This document shows, in pieces, positions 24,900 to 37,601 of a stretch of 64,000 nt of DNA (position 1 is its first letter; the number at the start of each line of letters is the position of its first letter). Under the pieces are notes generated by a model that was not told the DNA's origin, ran no database searches, and was given only the letters and a program-made list of their open reading frames with translations. A program made the position numbers and the translations under genes. The DNA is from Polytrichum commune (Eukaryota > Streptophyta > Polytrichopsida > Polytrichales > Polytrichaceae): the NCBI GenBank assembly GCA_950295325.1, contig OX485809.1:25558144-25622143 (forward strand), given 5' to 3'.

Positions 24900-27180
24900 A
24901 CAGAAATTCACAATTTGAAAATACCAGCAACACCTCATGCAAACAGTCACATTCCTCCAAATTTCCCCAGCTACCAGAAGTGATACAATCATTTAAACTC
25001 GAACTGCATGAAACCCCAGAAGCTACACCTAAAACATTGCAACTTCATCCCCCAAACAGATCGCAGCGCATCAAAGAAAACTTGAACTCTGCAATTTCAC
25101 CACTGAAATCACAAAGGTGCTTGATTTCAAGTAGCATAATGCAAGACATGAGCGTGAGGATCGAGGGTCTTGGCAAATACCGGACTCGCGACGTAGTAGG
25201 AGTGATCCATACTTGTGCGCTACAAGCCCACAGAACAGCACAAGTGCGGTTGCGCAGTTCTCCAACCCTCGAAGACAAGTAGAATATTTTGGTGTGTGTG
25301 TTCAACGTGCGGATCGATGAACTCTCCAGGTCTACTTAACAAGCCTGAGCGAGGTGGTCGAGGACTGCAAGGAGCTGGATTAAGTAGCCAAGACTTGTGA
25401 TGCTTGCCGACTTACTCTCCTGCAAGCATTCCAGAATTCGATGAGCAGATGTAGTAGCTAAGGTGAATATAATAATGAGTGACGACGGCTGGGAGTTGAT
25501 CAGCTCGGAGAGTGTGATGGGGACATGCAACCTGTTCCCCAAGTTCCTGCAACGTAAACGCGTGCGTCGGCAGGCAATATTTTCCCCCGGAGAAGCTGCA
25601 ATTCTTAGGTATCAGAACTTGCAGGTGGGGTCGACATTCGATTCCGCCCGAAGTGTAAGCCTAAGTTTCTCGTTGACTCAGAACATCCCAGGCTCCCCGC
25701 ACCAGGTGAACTGTTTGCTCATTTCCACTTTTGGATCCACCCTGCAGCAATCCAAGATTACATTGCAGCGGCAATCCTGGCCCGGATAGACAGCCATGTC
25801 TGGAAGAAGATTATCAGTTCAACACTACTAAGATATGTGCGTTCAACCACACACAGCGTCTTTTGTGTCGAAATAGTCATCACCAAAATGGTCACTTTTA
25901 CACCAAAGGACTATTGTGTCAATTGCAAGTGTGTGTTTGAACCCACCATCTTATATATAGAAAGATTTGTCCACTCATGCACAATATGTCCTTCACATTA
26001 TGTGAGCTAAGGATGATAATTGTGCAAGGTGAAACCGGTTGTTGCCAGCTCAACGACCTTGCATGCCCCGCTTGAAAGTCATGTGACGTTTGCAAATCAT
26101 GTGAGGATGTCAAGAACATGGTCAAAAAGCTTGCTATAAAGACCTACAAAAAGCATCCAAATGATGCGAAACATGTAAAAAAAAGTGAGTAGATGAGAAT
26201 CAACCAAGTGATTTTTTTCTCCAAGATGAAAACACAAAGGTTTCAGGTGGCTTTAATGGCAAGAATATGATCTTCACGTTGGCATACAAAATTGATTGGC
26301 AGAGGGACACAATGGTCAAACATGGCCACATGAGAGGAGTTGCCATAGACGCAACTTTGGCACCAATGAAAACAAAATAACTCCCTACCACTTATTTGGT
26401 TGACTACTTTTATATTGCTACTCATCATCCATCTACCATGCACTTATAGTGCAATACGTATCTTCATTCAATCAAACATTGATGTGGGTCTTGATCTTTG
26501 TAGTTCCCACTTTACACATTCATGGTCATTGATGGCTGATACATTGTGGTTCCACATTTACACCAAGGTGTCATCAAACCGACGTATCCATGTGGATGTT
26601 AGCTCTCAATGACGAACTTAAAGATATAAAATCCAATTAGAGTCCAAATGCCTTTGTTAGCGACTACATTGAGGCAAAAATCAATAGCCTTCAATGAATT
26701 GATGTCGTGACCCTTACTAGCTTCTTCTTTTTTTGTTTTTTGAGATAGAAGGCCAACAAAGCTAACGCCGAGTGAATTGAATCAAGAGAAAAATGCGCCC
26801 TCACCGAGGGGAGGCGGGGCCCCACACAACCAACAACCACCAAGGATAACCCACCTCCCCCCTCCCCTCACCCCACTAGCCAAGGACAACCCCCAAACCA
26901 CCAAGTCCCCTCACATGCAAGGGCATTACTACCTATCTACTAAGTATTTTCCAATTTTATTCAATGTGCAGATTGTATCTCCTATAGAAAATGCTTCTCA
27001 CTCCCCAAGTTTGTCAAAGCCTTGAAACATCGCCGCCGCCAAGAAATAGCTAATATTAATTTGTTCAACTACACGTTTCCATGCCGCCACTATGTTGCAT
27101 AACATACAAACAAATACGATGTTTTTATCATCGATATTAATTTGTACTGGGTTATTCGATGCACGGAATTGCAACTGACC
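24900..27180. other. Upstream region of HMA gene copy 2, then intergenic
   Basis: The minus-strand start exon of the HMA gene should lie near the left part (a GTAAGT donor is seen at about 25405-25412 after a short open frame, but its phase does not fit). The rest holds short open frames without recognisable domains. Confidence 0.35.
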
Positions 27181-27189
27181 TCACGCAGG

Positions 27190-27840
27190 GTTTGGGGGTT
27201 ATGTCTCATGGCGTGAGTATACTCCATTATGTTTTTCAGAACATAATATCCACAGGCTCAACCATAATTCTGTTGTGGAACAGTTGGCTGGATCCAAACA
27301 GTTGGTGATTATGCATTTCGCCACATGACCGATTGTTCAGCGTAGCCATCCCACGTTGTCCACATCTTTGCTAACCGCTTGCGAATCTTTGAATTAGAAT
27401 TTAGTCCAGCGTTGCTCATATAATCAAAATAAACAAAACCTTGATCCCCTATAACGTACATGGTCCAGTGTTTCCCGCAAATGTAGGGTACTAGGAGAGT
27501 TGTAATATCCAACTCCGGAAAAATTGGATATTTCTCATGGACGAACTCTATAAACACTTGTAAGCTCTCGGTCGGATGCAGGCGAAGAAAACCCGTTAAA
27601 ATTGGAATCAGATACGAACTACAAACATGACACTTAACATCTTCAAGCTGTGGATTCAACCACGTCCTTATACACTCCATCAAGTGGTTGGACACCTCAC
27701 CGTATCTAACAGTTAATGGTTTTATATCATACATTCAGTCTAATGTACAAAATTCACCCTTAAACGTAAATTCAAATGAAGGACTTACTGCCCCACCTGC
27801 ATCGGCCACAATTATGTTGATTAGTTTTTCCAACCTGTAC
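27190..27840 (-). pseudogene. Ulp1-type (C48) cysteine protease domain relic
   Basis: Minus-strand reading gives ITTLLVPYICGKHWTMYVI (catalytic His in the HW pair), GFVYFDYM (catalytic Asp), then, after a TAA at about 27309, PQQN (oxyanion Gln) and ACGYYVLKNIMEYTHAMRH (catalytic Cys). The catalytic H, D, Q and C are all readable in one frame, interrupted by a TAA and, between Gln and Cys, a TGA. Upstream text (SFEFTFKGEFCTLD, then a stop, then MYDIKPLTVRYGEV) continues the same frame. In plants such solitary C48 domains are commonly cargo of Mutator-like or CACTA elements; no terminal repeats were found here. Confidence 0.7.
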
Positions 27841-28688
27841 ACCACAAATATATATCCATTAGAGAACAATAAGATCATATACTATAAGAGCAATTGTGTT
27901 TATCCACGAACAACATTGAACATAACAACATTTAATTCTTATCGTCCATCGGACTTCTGAGACGTCGTGGAGATGACATTGTCGATTGTGTTATCCACAA
28001 GTTTTTTGCGATGTCCTTCAACTACTTCTGACATGATTGACGTACTCGGTGTTCTTGACATTTGACATGGCGTACACAATAAGTTCGTTCCAAATTCTTT
28101 GTTTGACCTTAGATTCGTGTCATTGTTCATATTTGAACACTTTATCATTACGTTCAATCCAAATGGTCCAAATCGCAATGCCCCTAAGGAGGTGCCATAC
28201 TTTGATCATTTTGCCAAACTTTTTGGGAATTTTTTCTCCAAATACCACTTCTTTCCAATTGAAGTTGTTATAATTGCCCGTCCTAACCCGCATAACATTA
28301 AGTAGCAATGCTACGAGGGTCTTCTTTGAGTACCCACAAATTTACCTCAACAAGAAGGAAAAATCTTGCAAAGCAAGGGTGAATTAATGGATAATTAATC
28401 AAATATAGAAGTTTCAAAAAGGTATCAAAGAGGTTTCCAATGCGGGTGTCGGGAGACTTTTCTAAAAAATGTAACTACTTTTTTGACCTCACCAACTTTC
28501 ACATTGCTTTATAGCTATTTAGATTTTTTTTATATCGTAATTTAGCCTAGATTATAACCTTTATCACCACTTGGCATTAATTTTGTCCTAGAAACCGACT
28601 TAATTTATTCTAAGCATTGAAAGTAACTATCCAAATAGATTTTAAATAGCCTAAATAAAACTCAAACTTAGTGTTAACTTTGCTCTTG

Positions 28689-28728
28689 AAAGAGCATCAA
28701 ACCGGCACGCGCCGGTTTGATGCTCTTT
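28689..28728. repeat. 40-bp perfect palindrome (18-bp arms, ACGC loop)
   Basis: AAAGAGCATCAAACCGGC at 28689-28706 is exactly inverted at 28711-28728. A diverged relative, with AACATCAAACG and CGTTTGGTGCTCTTT arms, lies at about 61878-61919. The outer GAGCATC matches the first bases of the Harbinger-type terminus at 42533. Confidence 0.7.
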
Positions 28729-29969
28729 TAAGAAGGTCAATTCGGGCTTGCTACTTAATTTTATGGCAGAGTTCGTGCATGATGAACGTGGCCCATCTCC
28801 ATGCCCTCCTAGCTTAGATGCAGTCCCAAAATTTATGTTTGACCAATTCGCTAGTGTTAGGGAGGCAAAACATACATTGTTTAAATATTGACGCCAATAC
28901 AGTGCAAGCCCTCCATTCGTTGACCGCAAGTGCTTTATGCCATATTGACCAGATAAATGCAGATCCTTACCGGCACGGATCGGATCCCAAACTTGGGACC
29001 AATAGAACCTATAGTTACCCGGCATGTAGCCCTGCCATTTTTTAACCGCGTGTGTGGTGCCCGGATTCATGTTAATGATAGAGTCAGGACCATCCTTAGT
29101 AGTGTAATCAAGAAAGTGGCCTCCATCGATCTAGCGCCACCGGTCCGGGTCCCATCCGAGGGTAGCCAATTTACCATAGAAGAAAATGATCTTCTATTTT
29201 TTCCCTTCTTTTTTAGGCCCCCTATTGGTAGGGATAATCTTAATCTTATGAAAGTAGCCTTCCATCTCTCCAAGAGGTCGTTCTCAAACTCTAAGACATC
29301 TCGAGTAGGTGCCAAACATGTAAGATTGCACCGGCAGCGGTAAAGTAAGGTTATGCCATTGCAAGCATTCTGGTGCAAAATCCGATTCGCATTGAAAGAC
29401 AAAGGTTGGGTCTTCTTCGCCAGCTACATAGTAACCAAGACATTGTCCGGGGTATGCATTGTTCCGAAATCTTATTGGTCAATTCTTCCCAATCACCAAG
29501 ATTTGTATTAGCAAGCCTTAATTTTTCTTGCGCTCTCACCCATGCAAGATTTTTTTTTATTATTATTGTCCCAGATACCATTAAGACATCGTATTCCATA
29601 GCGGTAGAAATGGAGGCCTCTGTGATAGGCAAACCCTTTGTTTAGAAGTTCCACTCCATCCGACCACCAGATATTTGAGTGTAGTAATTCCATCCGCGTA
29701 CGTGGCAGGATTTGATAAAGTCCTTTAACCATGATCTTCCATGCTTTACTTATATGTCCCCAAATTTTGGACCTTGGAAATCCTTGGTGTTTTCTGCAAG
29801 TAAACCAATCGAGACTTACCCCCCCATCTACTACCTCTTTGTGGATTGAACCTTGCTAGCATGTATCATAGCATAAGTTGGAGGTTAGATTCTCCTAGTT
29901 TCATAGCCTTGACAATCCACTTCCATGAGAGGTTGGTCTTGGCCGCCTCTGGGTCAACAAGCCCTAATT

Positions 29970-31192
29970 CAGGCCATAAATTTGACACCCTAGCCAAATT
30001 TCCAGGGGACACCCTGACCCAAATTTTGGGTGTCCCAAGGACACCCTGCTCCAATTTTTGGGTGTCCTCATAAATTTCTCTTAAATTTTTTTTTTGTCAA
30101 AATAGGTACAATTTTGAAAAATATATAATATCATTTCAAAATCTCAATTAAAAATCAAAAAAATCACTACATATCATAACTTGCAATGCAAATCAAACCT
30201 ACGAGCAGCGGCCTTTCATAGCACACCACTTTACCCATACTTTTCAAAGTCAATGGCCTCTATGGGGATTTTTGCCATTGTAACTCTCATTTGTGCTTCC
30301 AAAGTCTCTAATACCACACTACACCGTAAAGTAGATTTAATATGATTTTGAGTAGAAAATCCTCTCTCACAAGAAGCTGTACTAGCATGAATTACAAGAA
30401 CACTTGCCACAACTTTGTCATATGAGGATATCTTCCAACATAGTCCAAATTGGAAGAATAAATCATCCAAGCTTGGTGCATTTTAAGACCACCACATGAA
30501 ATATGAAGTGTATCCAAAAAACCTCGAAGCTCTGATTTTAAACCACGCTCATCAAAAAGATTCCCTCCATTAGTGCAGAAGTGGTCAATGAAACTCTGAA
30601 GCCATAAACAAGCATTTCGATGAAGAAGTGTCAAGTCTGTTGAAAAACAGACAAGGCTAAATAGCTTAGCTACATTGAAGAGCTTCAAATCAGGAAATCG
30701 TTGTTGCAATGATTCTATCACCTTAACCACATAGGCCTATGCAATCACCTTGCACCCATGGAGGGTACCATCACCACCAAACTCAATTGCATGAGGCAAT
30801 GGTGCATAATGCAATATATGTGAATGCACCACTCCTGTAGAGTCTTGAAAATGGATCTCACCACCTCTAGAAATGTCCAAAAAGTGTGCCACAAATTTGG
30901 TATCCGCACCAAACTCCTCATATTCATACACCAGGAATTTTCTTGACAAAAACCATGTCGTAATCTCTATGGCATCTCCAATCTCAGTTAGATCCAAGTT
31001 TTCCTTTTGGAAAATCTTGTTTAACGTATTCAACTACAAGTACAGGGGACACCCTGAATTTTTTTGGGGTGTAAAAAGGACACCCTTGTAGGATTTTTGG
31101 GTGTCCTCGGGGACACCCTGTTTGAGATTTGGGTGTCCTAGGACACTCTAGGAAGCAAAATACACCCCCCAGGGTGTCAATTTTATGCCCTG
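29970..31192 (-). mobile_element. hAT-family element, 1223 bp, perfect 8-bp TSD CCCTAATT
   Basis: TSD CCCTAATT at 29962-29969 and 31193-31200. Terminal repeats CAGGCCATAAATTTGACACC (left) and CAGGGCATAAAATTGACACC (right, reverse complement) start with the CAGG typical of hAT. Multiple GGACACCC/GGGTGTCC motifs cluster at both ends (29990-30070 and 31040-31170), the subterminal transposase-binding pattern of hAT elements. The interior holds only degraded C-terminal transposase text, so it is an internal-deletion derivative. It sits inside the LINE fragment. Confidence 0.93.
30231..31033 (-). pseudogene. hAT transposase C-terminal relic with dimerisation region
   Basis: Minus-strand segments 30737-31033, 30392-30730 and 30231-30470, in different frames, read as a ZNF862-like hAT transposase C-terminal half. 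The diagnostic stretch is HASTASCERGFSTQNHIKST, the hAT dimerisation motif (SSCERGFSTMNRIK in relatives), near 30310-30380. The catalytic N-terminal half and BED finger are absent. It is bounded by the hAT terminal repeats. Confidence 0.78.
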
Positions 31193-31353
31193 CCCTAATT
31201 CTTCATATTTCTTCTTCAAACAACACTCTCTCCAACTTACTGTAGTGCGTGTAAGTTGCTCCTTCCCTGACCACAGGTAGTTACGAATTGCTCCTCTAAT
31301 TTTATTTAAAATCTTGTTTGACCCTCCCCAAACCGTGATGACTTACTAGCTCT

Positions 31354-32000
31354 TGTCGCACACCTCTCCATGAGTAGTGCCCGCAACAGCATTGGCACAA
31401 GGGGGACCATGGAATGACGCCCATGACTTGTGGTGCCATAGGTGAGAGGGCCCAAGTGATTCTAGTGTGGATGACGGCCCCCGGCGTTGAGAATGCCTCT
31501 CATCCACAAAAACTAGAAGTGACAAGGGTAATGCCATGAGTTATGAATAGCTTATGGCGTCCGGATTCTAGAATGCTCAAAAACTCCCCAATCGGAGGTG
31601 TGAGCTAGGAGATATGGCAATTTGAGTGGGGCGTTGCCTAGGGATAATGTCCTGGACAGCAGTGATCAGAGAGTGGCACCTGGGACTGCCGAGGTTAGAA
31701 CAACCATAACTTCCTCATTACTTGCCGGAATGGGGCAAGTGAGGAGTCCATCGGCATCTACGTGAGGAGAAGATGTCGATGAAGTGGTATTTTCATCAAA
31801 GATGAGATTATACAACGAAGTTATGGAGGTCTAAAGTTGTTGAAGGCTTCTTGTCCCATTGGCTAAGGGAAAATGTGTACCTGGGCCCAATTATTAGGAG
31901 AGAGACAAAAGGTTTCTTGATTGCGGGGTAAGGGCCCTACACAAAATCCTAGAAGCTTATATGGATGAGGTGACGTTGCCGACTGACCCCACCCAAAGTA
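31354..32000. repeat. Dispersed repeat, inverted copy of 55150-55850
   Basis: Reverse complement shares ordered blocks with 55150-55850: GGAGAGGTG.ACGACAA, CTAGAAT.C.....GCCATAAGCTA, GCCATA.CTCCTAGCTCAC, GGGCCC..AC and CACCTCA.CCATATAAGC. Similarity is moderate with indels over about 650 bp. Possibly LTR-type DNA, but matching TG..CA ends with a target duplication were not found. Confidence 0.55.
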
Positions 32001-32298
32001 TATTTGGCAACTATGTTGTTGTAATGTTGTAATGTTATAATCATTGTAATGTTGTTTTGGCAACAAGATGATCAGTTCAAGAGTGGACTTCCATGAATGA
32101 AAAATTCTACATTTAATAATTGGCTATCTACTAAGGAGAACATTCCAAATGCATATGTATGAAGATTGGTTACCAAGCCATGTGAACTTGGAGGTCCGCG
32201 GTATAAGGAACTAACCATATAAGTGTCTAGAATGTGCAAGTTAGCAATCGTGACACTTGCTAGAGTTAGGAAGCGGTCAAAATAAGTTAACGGGCACT

Positions 32299-32676
32299 AA
32301 GGTAAGTGCGCCAATGATCGCACGATCAATCTTCAAATCCTTGTAAGTACAAATTTACAAGCTTAAATTGTTTCAAATTTTGAAGGATTGTTAATTGTGA
32401 AGTGAGGATTCTCTTACAAAAAAATAAAAAATGAAAGATATTTTGATTTGTGAAAGCTATCACAAATTGAATCCAAACATACACAGGTGGATCTCAAGAG
32501 CTTAGTGAGCCCTTCACCGCACAGTGTGCGGTACCTATACATTCACATTCTCTCCAAAATTCCCTGAACGTTCCCGAAGTTCCCGCGAGAGTTCTCAAGA
32601 TTGAAAACTGTGCGGTGGATGTGCGGTGGCTGTGCGGTCCGTGGGCCGCGTTCGGTCAATGGCGCACTTACCCTAC
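32299..32676. mobile_element. Putative TIR element, ends AAGGTAAGTGCGCCA
   Basis: AAGGTAAGTGCGCCAATGAT at about 32299 is inverted as ATGGCGCACTTACCCT ending at 32672-32676. The interior includes GTGCGGTGG repeats around 32610-32640. No coding content and no clear target duplication. Confidence 0.45.
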
Positions 32677-32679
32677 CAA

Positions 32680-34080
32680 TGGTTGCAACAAATTCCAACC
32701 GCTTCCGACCTCAATCAACATTATTATTGATCTTAGTTACTTGGTACTTTTAAAATTTAGTGTTTCTTAAGAGGAACTCAAGTTACTGTCTTCGTTCAAT
32801 GAAAAAAAAATCTTATATTTTATTGAATTATTGTTTTTTGTATTAAGGTTGCACTTTAATTAATATTTCTTTTTTAGAAAATTATAATTAGTTTCTATAA
32901 AATATCGCATTTGTTGTTGATTTTGGGCCAAAAATTTAGAAAAATAGAAAAATTCACCACATTTTTTTTCTAAATCTAATTTTAACCCATCTTTTATGCA
33001 TATGTATTTATTGAATGTTTTTAGAAAATATAATTATATACAACTATATAACTCTCTTTAGTTGTTGTAAGCATTTCCGTAAGATAGCCTCCGTTTTAGT
33101 ATTGCTGACTTTCTAGCTTACTATGGTTTGCTAAAATATTCATTTTCTATGAGTTTTATATTATTAAATAATATGAAATTTTGTCTAATTATTCTTAATC
33201 CATTTTTTAAATTTGATTAGAAGTTTTGAGCATTTTCATGAGGCAGCTTACAAAACCTCCTATCATCTTCTTTTCACATAATTAGAATTTTTTAAATGTC
33301 ATATTAACTTTTAGGCCATATTTTATTTTATTATATTAGTAAAAATACATTAAAAGACTCCAAATTTTCTATTCCACAGCAACTAAGTTTGTGTTGGACT
33401 AATTATTTTAGTCCATACAATGAAGAGACTGTCTAGAAATCTTGGACTAAGTAGGATATTTTAAGTCACAAAGACCTTCAAATCTAATAATTATTTATTT
33501 ATGAACTAAAATGTAAGTGCAAATCCATTTTTAGTTTGGAAATCTAAGGAGTGTTACTTTATCTTTTATTTGTATGCGTCCGCCAAAAGTTTAAAGAGTG
33601 AATTTGAATATAGTATAATAGTTTTAGTATTTTGATGTCTATAGATGATGATGATATATGTATTGTAGAGAATTTATAGAAATAGAGGTTTATTGTGGTT
33701 ATTACAACCAAAGCCTAGGTTGTCCAAATTAATACAACCATGGCCTAGCCAAATACGGAGGCTCACTACATCTACCTAAACTCAAACAATAAGATCACAT
33801 GTAGCCAAAATACTCTTTCTGTTAGAAAAGAGTATATGAAATACACGCCACCACCTCAATCCGCATTTTCCCCATAAAATAAGTAATCATTATATATATA
33901 TATATATACATACATAATTTTTAAAATCACTTCAACAAGTATGACGATCCAACCCAATATACGTAAACCATACAACCAATATAAAAGCCAAATCTCATTA
34001 ATACCTTGACAAACTTTACAAGTATGGTATCTCGACATTACCGCAAATCTGGAGGAAAAAAATTAAAAAAAAAAATTAAA
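32680..34080. other. Strongly AT-rich intergenic DNA
   Basis: No open frame of interest. Includes an (AT)n run at about 33890-33908 and A-rich text near 34055-34085. Confidence 0.5.
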
Positions 34081-35547
34081 AAAAAATGACCATACTAACC
34101 CGTGAAGAATTTCGTACCACATACAAACATGCGCCCAAAACCATCAAAGATGCCTGACTATAAGTCCACTCACTCTTCCACACACCCCCTTCTACCCCTA
34201 TCCCATATGTCCCACCTACAATTACGACAACAAACACCTCCAAACACCGCATACACCTAAATTCCGCCCCACAACTTATCTTAGGGAGAGAAAAAAATCC
34301 ACGCCATAATCAGTGCCAAAACCATCACCCAAAAAGATAAATGAGGGGTACAAGCCATCAAAAGAACACAAAAGGAATCACAACAATTGTGCACATAATA
34401 ATAACTCCTCCACCCATACAACATCCTACTAGATCACAACCTAGTCCTCCGAACACAATACCATAAGAATTCCCATGAACAAAAAAAACCATCCAAATAT
34501 ATGTAAAATGCCTCAACCACACCCAAACAGAGGACAACAAATATATACACCCACCTCTAAAACTCACCAACCTCAAGATATCCACACAGGAATGCAACCC
34601 CACAAAAACACATCCTCACAAACATACCAACCATACAAATGCAAGCCTTAGAATCCAACTTATACGACCAAAATGGAAAATACATAGCTACCATTACTAT
34701 TGAAAACCCATTGGTTATAGAATTGATTCTCCCACAACAACCTCCCACAACTAGCCAACTTCTTACAACCTCCACCACAAGACTTTGCCACCGAAATACT
34801 TTCGCTCATACAAAGATACATAACCATACCCCCCAAGATAAAACCAAAAAATATCCAACCCATCAACCAACACCGCACACTACACCCTAAAATCACAAAA
34901 TTGTTAATAAAACTTTTTAAATCACACACTCATACTACCCATCCCCCCTTACCCCCCCCCCCCCCCCCCCACGCAACTCATGCACTAAAACTCACCCCAT
35001 AGTTGAGACATCCTATTTGGTTCTATAGGACATGCCAAATCCTCCAAATGGTATGGTGTAGGCCAAGCAAACCCCATTGATCACAACACAACCCTATAAG
35101 TTATCACTAGGCTAGAATGATAGTCAAAGAAGACGCCCACACAATAACCATCCTAATAGTCAACCACAAAGATTGGACACCACAACAACTCCCAATCACC
35201 AAACATGCCAACATACACACAATAGCGACCATCCCACCACACACTATAAACTATGATCCCACACCAGAATGGCCAAAATACTACCAATACACAAAGCAAT
35301 CATTCACATCCAATATGCATACATAACCAATCAAACCCCACAAGGATTCTAATATGTCATAACAATAATACATAATATCCACGTAGATACCCACTCTATC
35401 AAACCTACCCCCACACATTACCACATCCAATTCTCCAAGACATGAAAAAACGACCCCAAAACAGACACACCCCCAAAAATACCTCCACGACACACATACC
35501 AACCAAATACAACCCACATCCATCATTTTGAATTCCATCCACAACAA

Positions 35548-36042
35548 TGCATATACACAGACGGATCGTTTATCTCACCCACCAAAAGCTTTGAAGACCA
35601 AATTAAAGGCAATACTATAGGATCAAGGATCTATAGCCCTAACAACAATACCCAAATATCATAAAGACTACCATGGTACCAAAACATCCTAAGAGCATAA
35701 CTTAATGCAATGAGTAGCGCATTATCAAAACCATACAAACCATCCAACTAAATATGCACATATTCACAAACAACCTTAATAGCATATTTATCATGAACAA
35801 CCACATACAACACCCATCATCACAACACCACCACCCGGATAAATTACTTAGAGCAACAATTGTACATCAAATATATTGGACCCCACACAAAATCCACATA
35901 CACAAAGTGAGAGCACATTTAGGCATCATTGGGAACAAAATAGCTTACATGCTAGCAAATGAAGGAACACACAAAGAAATACGATCCATTACACCTCACA
36001 TACACATAGCCCACCCCACCCCATATTGGCTAGCAAGTTGCC
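35548..36042 (+). pseudogene. RNase H domain relic
   Basis: Type I RNase H order is readable: CIYTDGSFIS (first catalytic Asp present) at 35548, the ELNAM helix at 35698 where the catalytic Glu codon has become TAA, HIFTNNLNSI at 35757 where the usual TDN Asp is Asn, and HKVRAHLGIIGNKIAYMLAN at 35900 where the final Asp is Tyr. Three of four active-site residues are lost. The domain ends at WLASC where another element is inserted. Confidence 0.72.
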
Positions 36043-37187
36043 CTCGGGGAGTTCACTACGATAATATTAGAAAACAACGTGTGGGAAAATATAGGGTAAT
36101 TTATATTCACAAAAGGAAAAACTTAGAATTTTCTTAGAAGTAATATAGGTGAGTATGTATGATAAAATTTGTATTATAAATAATATAGGCTTCATACAAA
36201 TAACGCAATTTTTTTAAATATTTGTAAAAATATATTGTAGGATTTAAGGATCCTAGGTTTTTTTTGAAATAAGGTGTCCTTTAATTTGTGTTCAGAGACA
36301 GGAGGATTTTGGATGAAAATCTACGTCGATTCAATTGAAAAAAATGGGATGAAAGAGTGATGAGGGCGGATGACGGATTAGGGTTTAGGAAAAATTGGGG
36401 GAGAACGTTGCTAGAGGATTAGGTTTTGAGAGTTTTTTTCACTGTTCTGAGAGGTGGGGTTTGCAGTTCAGTGTTGGCGAGAGTTTTTTCTTCGATGTTG
36501 TTGACTTTGTGAGAGGTGGGGTTTGCAGGCAGCCTGTGCAGGCATGTGCCTATGTTGATTATATACTAGTGTTCTTAAAAGCTAGGAATTGTTTTGCAAG
36601 ATGAACATGACATCTTTCATTTGCTATGAACATTTTTGCTAGTGTTTTTTAATGCTAGAAACAATTTCTCAAGATAAATTAGAGGAGTTTTGGTTGGTCT
36701 TGTGTCTGTCTGCTTCAAGCAGGATGTTGTAGTATTAACTCTATACCCTTCTACATTATTGCATGGACCCTATTTTTGCTTGCTTTGTTGTTGGTGTTTT
36801 AATTGTATTTTTTTACACTCAGTACCGTTGTGTTTAATTGTGTGTGTAACTTGATTGAGGAACATGGGCTGATTTTGTTGTTTGAAATTGTTTATGAACA
36901 CTCTTAATGTAAAACCTTGTTGTGCCTTGGATTTTGGTGACTTAGTACTTTGAATGCTCTTAAACCCTTTGGAGCAAAATCAAATAATTATAATGAACAT
37001 ACCTAGCTTAAAATTAGAGCTTCATCAAATTTAAAAGTAATTATAGGGTCATTTAAGAAACAAAAATATATATAATTATATAATAATACGGTACAAAAAA
37101 TTAAGGATGGATAATTAAATACCCCTTGAATAAATACCCTTGTCACGCACGTGTATACATATATACATGTCTAGTGAACTCCCCGAG
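36043..37187. mobile_element. TIR element of 1145 bp, perfect 8-bp TSD AAGTTGCC
   Basis: AAGTTGCC occurs at 36035-36042 and 37188-37195. The element starts CTCGGGGAGTTCACTA and ends with the exact inverse TAGTGAACTCCCCGAG, a 16-bp terminal repeat. Base composition changes abruptly at both ends (A/C-skewed host to AT-rich insert). Removing it continues the host reading frame from WLASC into LTIIYDEAI. No transposase recognised; the open frame at 36395-36604 lacks known motifs. An 8-bp duplication fits hAT, though the CTCGGGG terminus is not a usual hAT end. Confidence 0.85.
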
Positions 37188-37601
37188 AAGTTGCCTGACT
37201 ATCATATATGACGAAGCCATCCATAACCTTCATACATTCATAGAAAAAAGAACACAAGATTTGAGAATCGTTTGCAGCCAAAAACAAATTCCCATATGTT
37301 GACAAATGGTTATCAAACAACCAATTAGACCATAAACTCTCTAATCACCTCCGAAAAGCCAAGGGTGTAACCAACGCCCAAATTACCCAAACTCTAAAAT
37401 TCAGATATGCCCAATACATGGGAAACCATTAAAAATTTATATATATAATTAAAAAAACTTTTGGCCCCTCACATATTAAAACCCCAACTACACCTTGTGC
37501 CCTAATAATGACGGAGACATATGGCCACACCTCCTATCAATATGTGAGACCCACACATAAAAGAATAAGAATATCATGCCACAACAAAGCAATATACCTC
37601 A

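Larger units (their letters stand above)
28100..31345 (-). pseudogene. L1-type LINE 3' fragment, split by a hAT insertion
   Basis: Minus-strand pieces in order: GAIRNYLWSGKEQLTRTTVSW (31220-31290, RT C-terminal region), then, past the hAT element, LVDPEAAKTNLSWKWIVKAM (29880-29960), LLHSNIWWSDGVELLNKGF (29600-29690), WDPIRAGKDLHLSGQYGIKH (28910-28990), and WHLLRGIAIWTIWIERNDKV (28130-28200), the typical LINE C-terminus. Many stops and frame changes. Joining across the hAT target duplication restores a continuous reading frame at that point. The upstream part of the LINE is missing; at 31346 the text changes to an unrelated dispersed repeat. Confidence 0.75.

Noticed and set aside
31354-32065. 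Solo LTR starting TGTCGCAC and ending GGCAACA
   Set aside because: Flanking five bases do not match and the second copy does not share the same ends, so LTR boundaries are not supported.
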